Below, one piece after another: positions 42,996-54,076 of a DNA stretch of 64,000 nucleotides. A program made the translations under genes and the position numbers. The DNA lies in NCBI RefSeq assembly GCF_001661345.1, contig NW_017962914.1, positions 1,204,439 to 1,268,438 on the forward strand, in the 5' to 3' direction. Positions within the stretch are counted from its first letter, which is position 1; each line of letters begins with the position of its first letter. The notes beneath the pieces are model-generated. The model saw only the letters and a list, made by a program, of their open reading frames with translations, did no database searches and was not told the DNA's origin. The stretch comes from Ascoidea rubescens DSM 1968 (taxonomy: Eukaryota > Ascomycota > Saccharomycetes > Ascoideales > Ascoideaceae).

Positions 42996-43398
42996 AACTC
43001 CCCAAACAATACCAATATCAATAATATCATCAACAACAACAATATAGCTGTAAATTACAACAAAAACAGATCTCCTTCTGACATAAATTTAAAATTAAAC
43101 TTTTCAAACCCTAATATAAATAATTCTAACAATTCTAACAATTCTTCAACTGTTTGCATTTCTAATCAAAACTCCACAGAAAATGGAGATATAAATACTA
43201 CCACAACTATTACTACTAATAATAATGACATCAACAATAATAATAATAACATCAATAATAACAATAATAATGATAATGATATTAATTTACATTTTCCTAT
43301 ACCGCCCATACCGACAAACTTAGATTTGTCTGGTTCAAATTTTATCTCATCATTACCCAAATATGGGGAAATTCGCGATAATAATTCAAACATAAATC

Positions 43399-43431
<33 letters not shown>

Positions 43432-44048
43432 GTTCAATATCGTTTTCACCCTTGGTCAATAGTAACTTGTCTGAAAAAGAATTATTAAAATTGAAAGAAA
43501 ATTTATTATTGCCATCAGAGCCACCATTAGAACCCCCAAATTTATCTGAATCTTTTGTAATTGAGCAACAGTCATTGAGATCAGAAACGGATAATTTGCC
43601 TATTGTCCCTGAGCTTCCCCCTTTACCACCAAATTTGCTTCAGTCTATTCAACAACCTATAAATGAAATTCCGAGTGAATTTGTTGGTCAAGATACAATA
43701 ATGGCTGAAAGATTTGATCCAATAAAAACAAATGATAGTGATACATTAGATTCCGAAAAGTCAAGTGATAATCATAATAATTCACAAGTAACTATCTCAA
43801 AACAAAACAATGACAGTCAAATCAATGATGATTATCCTGATGATGATCCAGATAGAGAAAGAGAAAGAATACGGCGGATCACAAACAGTAGATATTCTGC
43901 CACTGCAAATTACATAGCATTAACTGATGATGATCTTAGAGATTCTGTTCCAAGGTACGAAGAGCCTATAAGCAATTTAACTTTAAATAATAATACAATC
44001 AGATTTCAAGGGAACCGAGTTTCAAAACCAGATAGTATTTCAAGTTAA
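41268..44048 (+). CDS. RIM8: pH-response arrestin-like protein RIM8/PalF
   Basis: An arrestin-related adaptor of the alkaline-pH Rim101/PacC pathway. It links the Rim21/PalH sensor to ESCRT and to ubiquitin ligase Rsp5. The 926-residue frame has the arrestin N region from about residue 35 (FKPGDLIKGDLILSL; GKHKFPFEIKLPK; SYSLKAKI). The C region begins near 355 (LGYLKGDLIPITVYL) and runs through the PalF-specific VGSPLISFQYYIEVLV at about 447-462. Asn/Ser-rich inserts separate these blocks. The tail carries a 14-Gln run, an Asn-rich stretch and near the end VPRYEEP, a weak PY-type motif that could serve Rsp5. S. cerevisiae Rim8 has 542 residues; the extra length is low complexity. The ATG at 41268 is the first with arrestin-like sequence. 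Confidence 0.87.
42954..42995 (+). repeat. CAA repeat encoding Gln in RIM8
   Basis: Fourteen CAA codons in a row, in frame, encoding polyglutamine in the disordered tail of the RIM8 product. AAT-rich repeats encoding Asn follow at about 43200-43270 and 43400-43430. Confidence 0.85.
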
Positions 44049-47000
44049 ATAGCTATGATTAAAGAAACTAATTTATTATAAAAGGAATTTTTGGTTTTTT
44101 TTCCCTTTTTTTTCTTTTCTTTTCTTTTTTTTTCTTTTTGGTTTTGTTCTATAATTTTTTATTTTAACGTTGCAATATAAAGAAAGAACATCTAGAATTT
44201 TGAATTTCATGTTATTATTTCCATTTCTTCATTATTTTTTTTATTACTGTTTTTGAATTTCATTTTTTTTTTTCTTTACCTTTTCTTTTTCATGTCCCTA
44301 TATACATCTTGCCCTATATTTCACATTTTAAAATTAGTTTTTGGCCGTATTCTTGTGTATTTAATTTAGTTAATTTTTATTATCATCTTTTTATTTTGTT
44401 ACATTTATTTTTTATCGGCTGTTGGTTTATTTTTTATTTCTTATTTGTTACTATTATTACATAAAATTAACCAGATCTTTTTTAGTCCAGTAGCAAAATC
44501 ATCTCAAGAATGCAGTAATGCGGTTTATACATATGTGTGCATAAATATACAGTTATGATTGGTCAGCGATGATTAAGCATTTCGACGGGTAACTTTTTTG
44601 CGGCAACTACTCGTTTCGGTTTTGTGTTTTTGGTGGTTTTGAGGACAGTTGGAAACTAAAACAGAGGCAGATGATTATATTTAAGAACAGTCACATCAAA
44701 ATGAAATAATGAGTACAATTGAGTGCGTCAGCTAGATCTGGAAATTGAATATCTGTTGCTAAACATACTAGGATTCCAATAGCTTTTGAAGACATGGAAA
44801 CCAAAATTGAAGAGTTTTCAAAAAAATGTGGTTACTGTTTTTGAGCTGCAACTGAAATGAAAATACCAATTAGTTAATTGGACTATAGTTGCAATTTGGA
44901 CTTTTGACAGAAAGCATAAAAATAAACTTTGTTCATGCTGCATTGAAAGCTTTGGTTACTGTATTATTGATTTTGATTCGATTGAAACAATTTCTAAACA
45001 GAGAGCACTAAAGAGAAATTCATTTAATTCTTTCAGAAAGCTTAGAATAGGTATCAGCTAAGAACAGAGACTTTGCTGTCATTGGAACTATAGATTAAAA
45101 AATCATGATGTTTTGATACTTGATTACTGATTATTCAATGTTTATTCCTTAAATGCTAAAATTTGGCACTATATTTCTGTTATCTTAGCAGTTATTTTAT
45201 CAACACAATCATATATCTTTGAACGCTATAATACAAGAGTTATTGGAACTTAGTTTTGAATGTAATTGCAAATTACAGGATACTTATCATCAATTAGTAA
45301 CTTGAGCCAAGAGAGAATCAGTTTTGAAGCTTTCAAACAACAAAAAATATTTACCCTTATAAGTACGCTCAATTCTGAAATAAGTTCTTTAATAAGTTCT
45401 TGATTTGTATGTTTCTTTGTTTTTATCATATTACGAAATTCCCACACACACTAGACTTTATAGACAAACCGTTTGGTGGCTTTTATTTATAATTTTAATT
45501 TTATTTAATATAGTAATTTCAGCTCCTACCAGTTTATGGAATGTTTTTGGTTTTCTTGGTTAAAAATTTTGGCAGTATTTATTTTCTTCAAGATAATAAC
45601 CTTAATCAATGGAGTTTCCTATCCATTAACTTAAGTGCAATTTCTGGGTTTACTCAAAACCAAAAATCCAACTGTTTTCCAGATTTCAAGTCAAATGAAA
45701 TGGTTTGATATAAATACATGGGTTTATTTAATATTTTGTTTTGATTGTTTTTTTTTATTGAAATTAATGTGTTGATTATAAATTAATTTACTAAAGCCGA
45801 CAGATCCAATATTTTTTTCACAAAATTTACTCAAATTAAAATAAAAAACGCCATGAATTTATTATAAAACAAACCTAGAATACTTTATTGAGATTTTATA
45901 AATGATAAAATTATTTTTTTTCAATAATTTAAGCAAAATAGCAGGATTCTCTTAAAGTTACTTTCCAGTGTTTTTTGCACATTTATTTTGCTAATCTATT
46001 TTGTTTTTATTATACCAGATAAATCTAATTTTAGAACTACGACTAATATTTAAAATTCTGTGTTTTCTTTAAGTTAACTTAGATTCTTCAAAAATGTTTG
46101 TTTTTTTACTTGGAATTGTCATTTTTTTGCAGGTTTCAATCATTTTTGTTTCAGTTGCTTTTTACTTTTTTGTATTCTTTGTATTTTTATTGGCACACTT
46201 ATCTTCTCTCTGCAAAAGGTTTTACTTTGCTGGCTATTTTTTTGTTAAAAGATTCCCGACTATAGCATAGAATAATTATTAGCTTATAAAACGAATTGAA
46301 ATTTAGCAATTCACAAAAACAAGAGACTTGATTTTTTTGATAATTATCAATTGTTTAGTTAAGAAAGATTTTTACTCACACATCAATTGACTTAGCTGAT
46401 AAAAACGATTTTTAGGAATCTAAAGAGAAAATCGAGAATTGAAGATTAGAATAACAAGACGATTAATTTTTTAAAAGTTTTAAATTCAATCAAAATTTTT
46501 ATTTGTTTTTTGAACTCAAAAAATATTTTTTATTTGGGATGATTATAAGAATCAACTTGGTATTATTTCATCTCATTTGAAATTGCGAAGAATAAAATTG
46601 ATATCATTGATATCCGATATCAAAAAAAAAAGAAAATAGAAGATAGAAAATAGAAAATCGCAATTTCCATTTAAATATTGTTCAATTGTAATAGGGAAGT
46701 GCTTGCCTAGATACTTTGTAACTGACATTCAATATCGTCTAGATGTTGTTTTTGCTGATTTAACCAATTTTGTTGTGCAAAACAGCTTTGAAAATATGCT
46801 AAAAAACAACTTTTCTTTCATAATTTTGGTTTGTTCAATAGACCAATGGTGACCCAGAACTGTATATTATCAAAATATTTTGCTTGTCTTTTCCACGTAC
46901 CCAAAAGTTGAACCCATGCCTCAACCTCCTGCCTGACTCCATTCTAGATCTATTTAAACTATCCCCATGCAAGAGGTCTAATGAGATGAGATTATAGCTT

Positions 47001-48374
47001 TACATTGAGTAGCAATATGGCTTGAAAATGAAGATATCAACGATAAAATATCAGGCCCAGAGCAATATCAAAGCAGAGCTATATCAAAACAGAAAGATGG
47101 AATCGATAATTCTATTGTAATTCCCGGTTGCAGGTGTTCGAGTAAGAGAGACTTTTCATTTAGCTTTTCAAACCCTTATTTTTGATTTATCGGACATATC
47201 GAGCAGCAGGAAGGAAAAAACATAACAAAAAAAAGATAAAACACAGGTTTTGTTTTCTAAGTTTGAGAGCAATTCAAGAGCCTAGTGTTTTTTCGGCATA
47301 CCAATAGAAACCCAAAATACAGACTACTGAATTGGGCCCAAAAACATAGGTTACTAAAAAATCTCCAACAGTTCAGAGTGTTTCACCCACTGGAGTTTGG
47401 TGAGGGAAAGCCAAACTCTTGTGTATGCCAGTCATTACTAATAGTAGACTTGTATCAGTTTAATGAATGGAATGTTTTCATCTATTTCCTTTTTCAAGAT
47501 AATTTCATATCAAGACATCGAAACCTCTTACTTTGACCAGGAGATACAGAGATGATCAATTGAGATCAGAAAAGGCCTTCATCTTTGTATATACTCAAAT
47601 TCGATTAGCCCATCATGTAACGGTAGTATGATTTTGAGTTCTCTTTTAATAGAAAATATTTTTTCTACTGACCAATCAAACATTATTAATCATGTATCTA
47701 TTGGCTGGAATTACTTCTCTTCCTGAGATGTCAGAGGTAAATAGTTACATCTCTTGATTTATGCCAAACAATGTCTCACATCACTGCTAGCTGAAAACCT
47801 TTTAAACAAAAAAATTTCGAATAATCTTAAATTCCAAACTGGAGTAATTGGGGATAAAATCTTGTTTTTCTGTTGAATATCATTACTATTTGGTCGCTGG
47901 TTATAGGGTGTGTTTTAGTACATACTAATTTTAAAGCTATTTTTTTGAGTGTAAGGTTTCTGATTCTTCAAAATTTTCAAAATTCATCTAAAAAATCTAT
48001 CTAAAAAATCTATTATTCTAACTCTAGAATAGCCATATGAGGATATGACTTGAGCTACTGTAATTTCCATTTTATCTCATTCCGTATTTCATATTTCATG
48101 CAACCTAAATAGATCCTGTCTATTATGATCTTCAAGCAAGTTTTTTTCAGAAAAATTCAATGCCAATTGAAATTTCCAGGCATATATATATCCTTCTGAT
48201 TTCTTGTTTTTATCTTGTAGTTTTTTTTCTTATCTTCACCAATATAATAATCTAATCTTTTATATTAATAATTATAACCATATTTATAATTTCCATTCGC
48301 TAAATTTTGAAATACCTTTAATTTTTACTTTATTTTTACCCTATTTTCACTTAATTTTCTAAGCCATCTCAAAA
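44049..48374. other. Long gene-poor region upstream of a cell-wall protein gene
   Basis: 4.3 kb with no frame longer than about 83 codons on either strand and none with a recognisable product. I looked for tRNA B boxes, snRNA motifs and terminal repeats and found none. It is AT-rich with many homopolymer runs. A TATATATA at 48183-48190 lies about 190 bp before the wall-protein ATG. Such length is reminiscent of large regulatory upstream regions of yeast adhesin and wall genes, but an origin, centromere or unknown RNA could equally lie here. Confidence 0.35.
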
Positions 48375-49202
48375 ATGTTCAAATTGACCTTAGTTTCTCT
48401 TTTGGCAATTGCTTCTTATGTCTCTGCAAGTCCAATTGCAAACCCACTACCAGTTGCTATTCCAAATGCTTTAGCAAATCCAGCAGCTTCTTACGCTTGT
48501 CATGCTTCTTGTGGTAACTTAATTATTGCTGCTAGAGCTTGTGCTGAAGATGGTTCCTCCGATAGTGGTCCATACACCGATGACTGTTTATGTCCTTCTA
48601 GTGGTGATTCTGATTTCCAAGCCCTTCTTGACAGCTGTTTAGAATGTGGTTGGTGTTTATGGTCTGACTATGGTTCATTCTTAACTGCTCCATTAGCTGC
48701 TTGTGGTAATGTTCCAACTGAACCAACTGGTACTGAATGTCTTTCCGCTTCTGAAACTTCTACAGCCGAATCCACTCCAGCCGAATCCACTCCAGCTGAA
48801 TCATCCCCAGTTGAATCATCCCCAGTTGAATCCACTCCAGCTGAATCATCCCCAGTTGAATCCACTCCAGTTGAATCATCCCCAGTTGAATCCACTCCAG
48901 TTGAATCATCCCCAGTTGAATCATCCCCAGTTGAATCATCCCCAGCTGTTTCTTCCCCAGTTGAATCATCCCCAGCTGTTTCTTCCCCAGTTGAATCATC
49001 TCCAGCTGTTTCTTCCCCAGTTGAATCATCTCCAGCTGTTTCTTCCCCAGTTGAATCATCTCCAGCTGTTTCTTCCCCAGCTGTTTCTTCTCCAGTTGAA
49101 TCTTCTCCAGCTGCTTCTGTTTCTGAATATACCGGTGGTGCTAACAGAGCTCAATTTGCTGGTGCTGCTTTATTAGCTGGTTTTGCTGCCTTCCTCATCT
49201 AA
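48375..49202 (+). CDS. Cysteine-rich, repeat-bearing GPI-type cell-wall protein
   Basis: A 275-residue secreted protein. Residues 1-18 form a signal peptide (MFKLTLVSLLAIASYVSA). Residues 40-125 form a cysteine-rich domain with ten cysteines, starting CHASC and including DDCLC and CLECGWCLW. The spacing is like the heme-binding CFEM domain, including the Asp before CLC, but extra cysteines make that only a possibility. Residues about 135-250 are 23 five-residue repeats of type (V/A)ESSP and AVSSP, likely O-mannosylated. The end has a small-residue region (TGGANRAQ) and a hydrophobic tail (FAGAALLAGFAAFLI), as in GPI anchoring. Wall or plasma-membrane location is inferred. Confidence 0.85.
   Translation: MFKLTLVSLLAIASYVSASPIANPLPVAIPNALANPAASYACHASCGNLIIAARACAEDGSSDSGPYTDDCLCPSSGDSDFQALLDSCLECGWCLWSDYGSFLTAPLAACGNVPTEPTGTECLSASETSTAESTPAESTPAESSPVESSPVESTPAESSPVESTPVESSPVESTPVESSPVESSPVESSPAVSSPVESSPAVSSPVESSPAVSSPVESSPAVSSPVESSPAVSSPAVSSPVESSPAASVSEYTGGANRAQFAGAALLAGFAAFLI
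48772..49116 (+). repeat. 15-bp coding minisatellite (23 units)
   Basis: Tandem 15-bp units encoding Ser-Pro-rich pentapeptides. In the second half, VESSP and AVSSP alternate, giving a 30-bp higher-order period. The repeat has no stop in several frames, which explains the long meaningless frames on both strands. Confidence 0.9.
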
Positions 49203-51320
49203 TCTTTTTTGATTTAAAATGATTTTTTTTCACTTTATGTTTTTATTCTATTCTATTTTTTCTTTTTAATTTATTCCAATTTACTTTAAAACTAGTTCTA
49301 GTCTAAGTTCCGTCAATATTGCAAACTATTTAATCAATAAATTATTCAAAACTAACTCAAAAATGCAATTTATAATTTTAAGAATTTAAAGTAAATTCAT
49401 TTCATCATAGATGAATTTTTGTTTAAAATAGTTATTATTTAACATTCACCAAAAAAAAGATATTGTTCATATACACTTAATGTATTGTTATTTCAAAAGA
49501 TAAAATAAAATTAAATTACCATGATTTTTTTTCACAAAATATAATTATGTTTCTGATAATTTCGTGAGTAATTAATTTTGAAAAAGTTTAATTCAAATAA
49601 AAATACCATAATTTGAATAAAATTCAGTTAAAAAAACCAAAAAAATTAGTATTTTCTGATACAATCTAGATTTTAGCCAAAAATTGCTAACATTTACAAC
49701 AATTTTTTTTTTTCATATTAATAAATTTTGTTAAATCTTTCCAGTATTAGTTCCAATAATTAATTTATCAGTGATTAAAAAAATATTAAATGAAAATCTG
49801 TATTTGATTTCATTAATATTATAGTTAAAAAACCCCAAATTATGAAAATACTCAAGCCCAAGAAATCAGTCCAATTAATATAAGTAATATTATATTTAAT
49901 CATCTGAATCATCCAGTGTTATCCACTTTTATTATTCACAAAAAAAAATTTTTTCACATTGGATACTTAATTTAAACGATCGACTAAATATCACACAAAT
50001 ACTAATTTCTTTTATAAAAAATTGTTGAATTAGTCAATAACCCCAATTATAATAAGAAATTATCTTTTTAGATCTAAAAACTTTTAGATTTTATAAGTGG
50101 GAAACTTCAATTTAATTAGGGTTTTGAGGAATTTTTCTGTAGCAAATCAATTTGTAGAAAACTAATGAATATAAATTAAAATAATAAATCAAGAGAGTCT
50201 TGAATGTGATTTTGTATAGTGAAAAGGAAATTTACATGAAAAATAGGTGCAACTATAAATTTTCTGTATTCAATAATAATAAATTGGATATTAATTGGAG
50301 CCTTGAGTAATGTTGAGCCAAGAACCTAATTATTAAATGGCCAGTAAAAGAAAAGTCGAATGAGAAAAATCTTTAATATTTTTCATTATGCAAGTATTAA
50401 TGGACCCTTTATCAGTCGAATAATTAGATGATGAACCATTAGGTTAATTGATAAATTAAATTGAATTGAAGTTAAAATGCTTAAAAATAGGTGCTTTGCT
50501 TTGCCTTACTTTCAATATCACTTGAATTCCAAAATTCTACACCAACGCAGCACATCAATTAAACCGATGATCTATCTTCAGAAATCCCTGATACCAAAGG
50601 CAACAATAGAGGATTTCAAACATCTTCAGCATCTCTAGCACCACCACCATTATGAGCTGGCAAAAAATTGTTGAAACCAATGTTTGGATATCCCTCAAAA
50701 AGTTGAAGCTGCCAAAAGACGCATAATGCATGCCAAATACTGCAATTATAATTTATATCCACTAATATGGTACTATGCATAAGATCACGTGTAATGCGTG
50801 ATTATGAATATGCTACATCTACCAACAGTACAGGGACTGGTTTAACTCAATAGGTAGAGAGTGAGATATTCATAATGATATTACACTTTCTGCACAATAT
50901 ACTTTTTGATATTGAAAAGATCATTTCAGATAATCGAAACCATCAATTTAATCATCATTCAAGCAAAAATATGATGAAGAACATTTAATACCGAAAAAAG
51001 TGATTTACAGATAATGAAATAATTTATTTATTTTTTTCGCTATCATATGTTTATAATTGACACTTCAATTTAATTGATTCAAATGGCAAAAAAATAAATT
51101 ATCTGTTGAATGACAATGTTACATCAACATGAAAACCGGAAATATGAAACCAAAAATATCACAATCTGAGTTTCAATTTTAAACTGGTTAATCAAATTGA
51201 TTTATTTCTCACTCATTTAACAAAATTATAGAAATTTTTTATTGAAAAAGTCATCTAAAATTCCATGCAAAGGCAGGTTTTTTCAAAATAAAATGCATTA
51301 ACATGCATTAATTGCTACAA
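49203..51320. other. Gene-poor AT-rich region
   Basis: About 2.1 kb after the wall-protein gene. No gene is supported except a doubtful 54-codon ORF (50616-50780, minus). A CACGTG lies at about 50786. T/A homopolymers are frequent. Just before the transposable element there is a short direct repeat of TGCATTAA (near 51293-51311). Confidence 0.35.
50616..50780 (-). CDS. Doubtful small ORF, 54 codons
   Basis: The ATG-to-TGA frame ends with a protein-like stretch, GYPNIGFNNFLPAHNGGG, then ARDAEDV. Such composition is unusual for AT-rich noncoding DNA here. It may be a small gene, a last exon or a relic. No family is recognised. Confidence 0.2.
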   Translation of the reverse strand: MHSTILVDINYNCSIWHALCVFWQLQLFEGYPNIGFNNFLPAHNGGGARDAEDV

Positions 51321-51322
51321 TA

Positions 51323-51932
51323 CTAGTGGTGGACAAGAAAAGTGCCCATTCCAGCTCGATTTGAGGACAAGAAAAATACTCTTTTCCAAATCGGGCTTAA
51401 TTGAAAAATAATTGGAACATCAGTCATGTGATCCGTAGAACTGAATGAGAAATTGATTCGATTTGCTTTACGAAAATAATGCCGGTGCAAAACAATTGGC
51501 AAAATTTCATATATAATTGACAATATTAAAAATGGACATTCACAACGTTAATCATGTTATGAAGCAGCCGGATCTCTAGATTCGGTCTCTACCTATCCCT
51601 CGGCATTTATTGTCGGTCTGCTCCCGTCACGCTTTGGGATGTAACCCAGTCCCCTATAAAAGGAGCTGGAGTTCTCTTCTACGTTCTTTCTTTCTATATA
51701 TTTGTTTACCTTAATATATAATTATGAATTCGCTACAACAAAACAGAATAAAACATTAGTAAAAAAAGACTAAAAATAGTGAACCATTACCCGCCTTTCC
51801 AGAGATTACTAAGTTCCCTCAACCATCGATTGCATTCCCCTTTAGTATCACAACATTCTTTCATGTGCACGAGGGGTATTTTTCTTGTCCTCAAATCGAG
51901 CTGGAATGGGCACTTTTTTTGTCCACCACTAG
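51323..51932. mobile_element. MITE-like element with 57-bp terminal inverted repeats
   Basis: The left end (51323-51379) begins CTAGTGGTGGACAAGAAAAG. It is repeated in inverse orientation at 51876-51932 with one mismatch over 57 bp. TA dinucleotides flank both ends (51321-51322, 51933-51934), as expected for target duplication by the Tc1/mariner superfamily. There is no transposase frame, so it is non-autonomous. High identity of the ends suggests recent movement. Its 610 bp include an internal insertion that looks like a solo LTR. Confidence 0.8.
51555..51740 (+). mobile_element. Solo-LTR-like fossil nested in the MITE
   Basis: The sequence begins TGTTAT and ends ACAACA, the usual ends of yeast LTRs. 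It is GC-richer than its host, with a CTATAAAAGG promoter element near 51651 followed by a pyrimidine-rich start region. Five-base flanks are similar but not identical. No internal retrotransposon part is present, so it would be a remnant left by LTR recombination, inserted after the MITE. The family is not determined (Ty1- or Ty3-type ends). Confidence 0.5.
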
Positions 51933-52121
51933 TACCAGATTTTTTTATGATAAAACAATCAACGTCATAATTTAGTTGTTAATGATATATCGAAAATATT
52001 TTATGGGTAAAATAAAATCATAAAGGTATTGAATTTGAAATTTTTTATTGCTAAATATATTTATATATGTTATCAATACTGACTTTGAAAAGTGCTAAAT
52101 AATTACCAATAATTTTTTTTT

Positions 52122-53405
52122 TTACCTGAGTAAGTCTTGCATTTGATTGATATATAAAGCAATGTTATTTTCTGAATTTATAAGTTTTATTTTATCCAAA
52201 ATAGAACTATCTTCAATTTCTTGAATATTATTCAATGATAAGTCTATTTCCACTAGGCTAACTAAAGCTGACACATTTTCCATTTTATTAATATGATTAA
52301 CTGATAGGTTTAAATGCGTAAGGTGAGTTAAATTAGACAAATTTTCAATCTTCTCTATACTATTCCAAGAAAGGTTTAGCACTTCGAGATTAAATAAATC
52401 CCATAGGTTTTCGATTTTTTTGATATTATTGTAAGACAAATTCAAAACTTTTAAACTGATTAAATACGGCATCATATCAATCTTTTCAATCTTATTAGAG
52501 GATAGATTTAATTCCTCTAGATTGATCAAATTGTTTATGTTTTGAGTTTTAGTTAAATTACTATTCGATAAATCTAAACGTTTCAATCGCAGCAAGTTTG
52601 ATATCACATTAAATTTGAAAACATTATTAGAGCTTAAATTTAAATCTTTCAAATTAACTAAATTTGAAAAATAAGATGATGATATAAAAGTTGATGGAGC
52701 TTGAAAATCTTTATTTTTTTGCAAAGAAAATTCAATCGAATCCAAAGAAGTTGAATTATAGAGCGCAAGATCATTAAACAAATCGCTGATGTTTTCTGCT
52801 AAACTTTTATCAGATAAATCCCTGATCTTAATAACGATTTTTTTCAAATTGAGACCCAAAGATAAAATGCTTTTTAAATTTGGAAAATATATCAACGCAT
52901 GTTTAATTTGTAAATTTATAATCAAACATCTAGTATAAGCTAATTGAGAGGTAAACAAAGAAATATGAGAAATATCAATCCAAAGATTTTCAAGATTAAC
53001 CTGTTTTTGATTTGGTCTAAAACATTTTTTGGAATTCGTTGAGGCATCATTTTTTGTCTTGTCAATTTTTACCAAAACAACTGATAAAAATACAATTTTC
53101 AAAGAAAAATCTCTAATAAATTTGTTGTCATGTAATGTGAATAACAAAAGTTTATCAAAACCCAAACAAGATAATATTTTTTTTATAAAATAAAATGGCA
53201 AATCAGTTATAAATGTTTTTTTCTTTTTTGGGGTATTGGGTTCAATCAAATTACCATCACCTTTAACATCATCGTCACTGTCATCATGATTACTATCTTT
53301 AGTAAGATTGTGACTTGTATGATTCTGATAGTTTGAAATCAATTTTCGAATTTTGTGATTTCTGCCTTCATCTATAGAACAATCAGAAAGGCGACTCATT
53401 TTCAA
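52122..53405 (-). CDS. F-box-like leucine-rich-repeat protein (SDS22-type repeats)
   Basis: A 427-residue protein. Residues about 65-105 (ITDLPFYFIKKILSCLGFDK) resemble an F-box, which would link to Skp1 and an SCF ubiquitin ligase. Residues about 240-410 form at least seven 22-residue leucine-rich repeats of SDS22 type, with units such as LEELNLSSNKIEKIDMMPYL and LEVLNLSWNSIEKIENLSNL. The N-terminal 60 residues are charged. A substrate-recognition subunit is plausible but unproven; SDS22-type phosphatase regulators lack an F-box. It lies about 190 bp from the MITE, which sits on its 3' side. Confidence 0.75.
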   Translation of the reverse strand: MKMSRLSDCSIDEGRNHKIRKLISNYQNHTSHNLTKDSNHDDSDDDVKGDGNLIEPNTPKKKKTFITDLPFYFIKKILSCLGFDKLLLFTLHDNKFIRDFSLKIVFLSVVLVKIDKTKNDASTNSKKCFRPNQKQVNLENLWIDISHISLFTSQLAYTRCLIINLQIKHALIYFPNLKSILSLGLNLKKIVIKIRDLSDKSLAENISDLFNDLALYNSTSLDSIEFSLQKNKDFQAPSTFISSSYFSNLVNLKDLNLSSNNVFKFNVISNLLRLKRLDLSNSNLTKTQNINNLINLEELNLSSNKIEKIDMMPYLISLKVLNLSYNNIKKIENLWDLFNLEVLNLSWNSIEKIENLSNLTHLTHLNLSVNHINKMENVSALVSLVEIDLSLNNIQEIEDSSILDKIKLINSENNIALYINQMQDLLR

Positions 53406-54076
53406 GTGCTAAATTGATGTCAAATGAAAAAAACACTCAAACCCATTTAAAACAAATATAATCAAAAATCATCAAGTTTTCAAAAAAACACATTTATAAA
53501 TGAAAATTCAGTTGTTACTGGTTTCGGCTTTGGCTTTGGCTTAAATCGCTATGGTAATCAGAGCAATTATTCCCAATGTTTTGATATAGCAATTCACAAA
53601 GAAATAAAACTCTCAACCATCTTTTTGTTTGCTTTTTCTTGCTTTGTTGAATTTTATGGTTTCGGCGCCGTTGTTCTGGATCTAAAACAAACATGCAATT
53701 AACTGCATATATCTGTATCTTACTCACAAACAAAAGTTAATTACGTTGATTTATTTAAGAGTGTATATAAAGGTATAAAATATATATAGACGGTGAATAT
53801 CAGAATAATGAAAGATAGAATAACTCAACACTAGTGATAAAAATAATAGTAAAAGAGACCAGACTAAGTGCAAAGAAAAATACAATAATAAAAAACAAAT
53901 CAAAAAGAAAAGAAAAGAAAAGGAAAGAAAAGGAAAGAAAAAAATTGTGACAAAAAAAACACAAAAAAAACACAAAAAAAAATTAAAATAAATAAATAAA
54001 TAAGTTAAATTTAAAATCATAATTGGGACAATGGAAATGTATTCTTGGTTTTCAGAGTCGATTTCTTGTTAATGTT
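53406..54076. other. Intergenic region, LRR gene promoter and CYC3 3' flank
   Basis: 671 bp. The right half (53870-54000) is a long A-rich low-complexity tract next to the CYC3 stop. No gene is supported; the short minus-strand frames are Phe/Leu-rich readings of the A-rich tract. Confidence 0.4.

Noticed and set aside
47285-47536. 83-codon plus-strand frame
   Set aside because: It lacks an ATG near its start, no domain is recognised, and its length is near chance expectation for the region.
44560-48300. snRNA, SRP or RNase P RNA genes in the long spacer
   Set aside because: I looked for conserved sequence blocks of these RNAs and saw none. A covariance-model search would be needed to exclude them fully.
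48703-49176. Long frames in other phases of the wall-protein gene
   Set aside because: The 15-bp repeat lacks stops in several phases. Only the frame with signal peptide and GPI-type tail makes sense.
50784-50900. A point centromere (CDEI-like ATCACGTG)
   Set aside because: No AT-rich CDEII of proper length or CDEIII motif follows.
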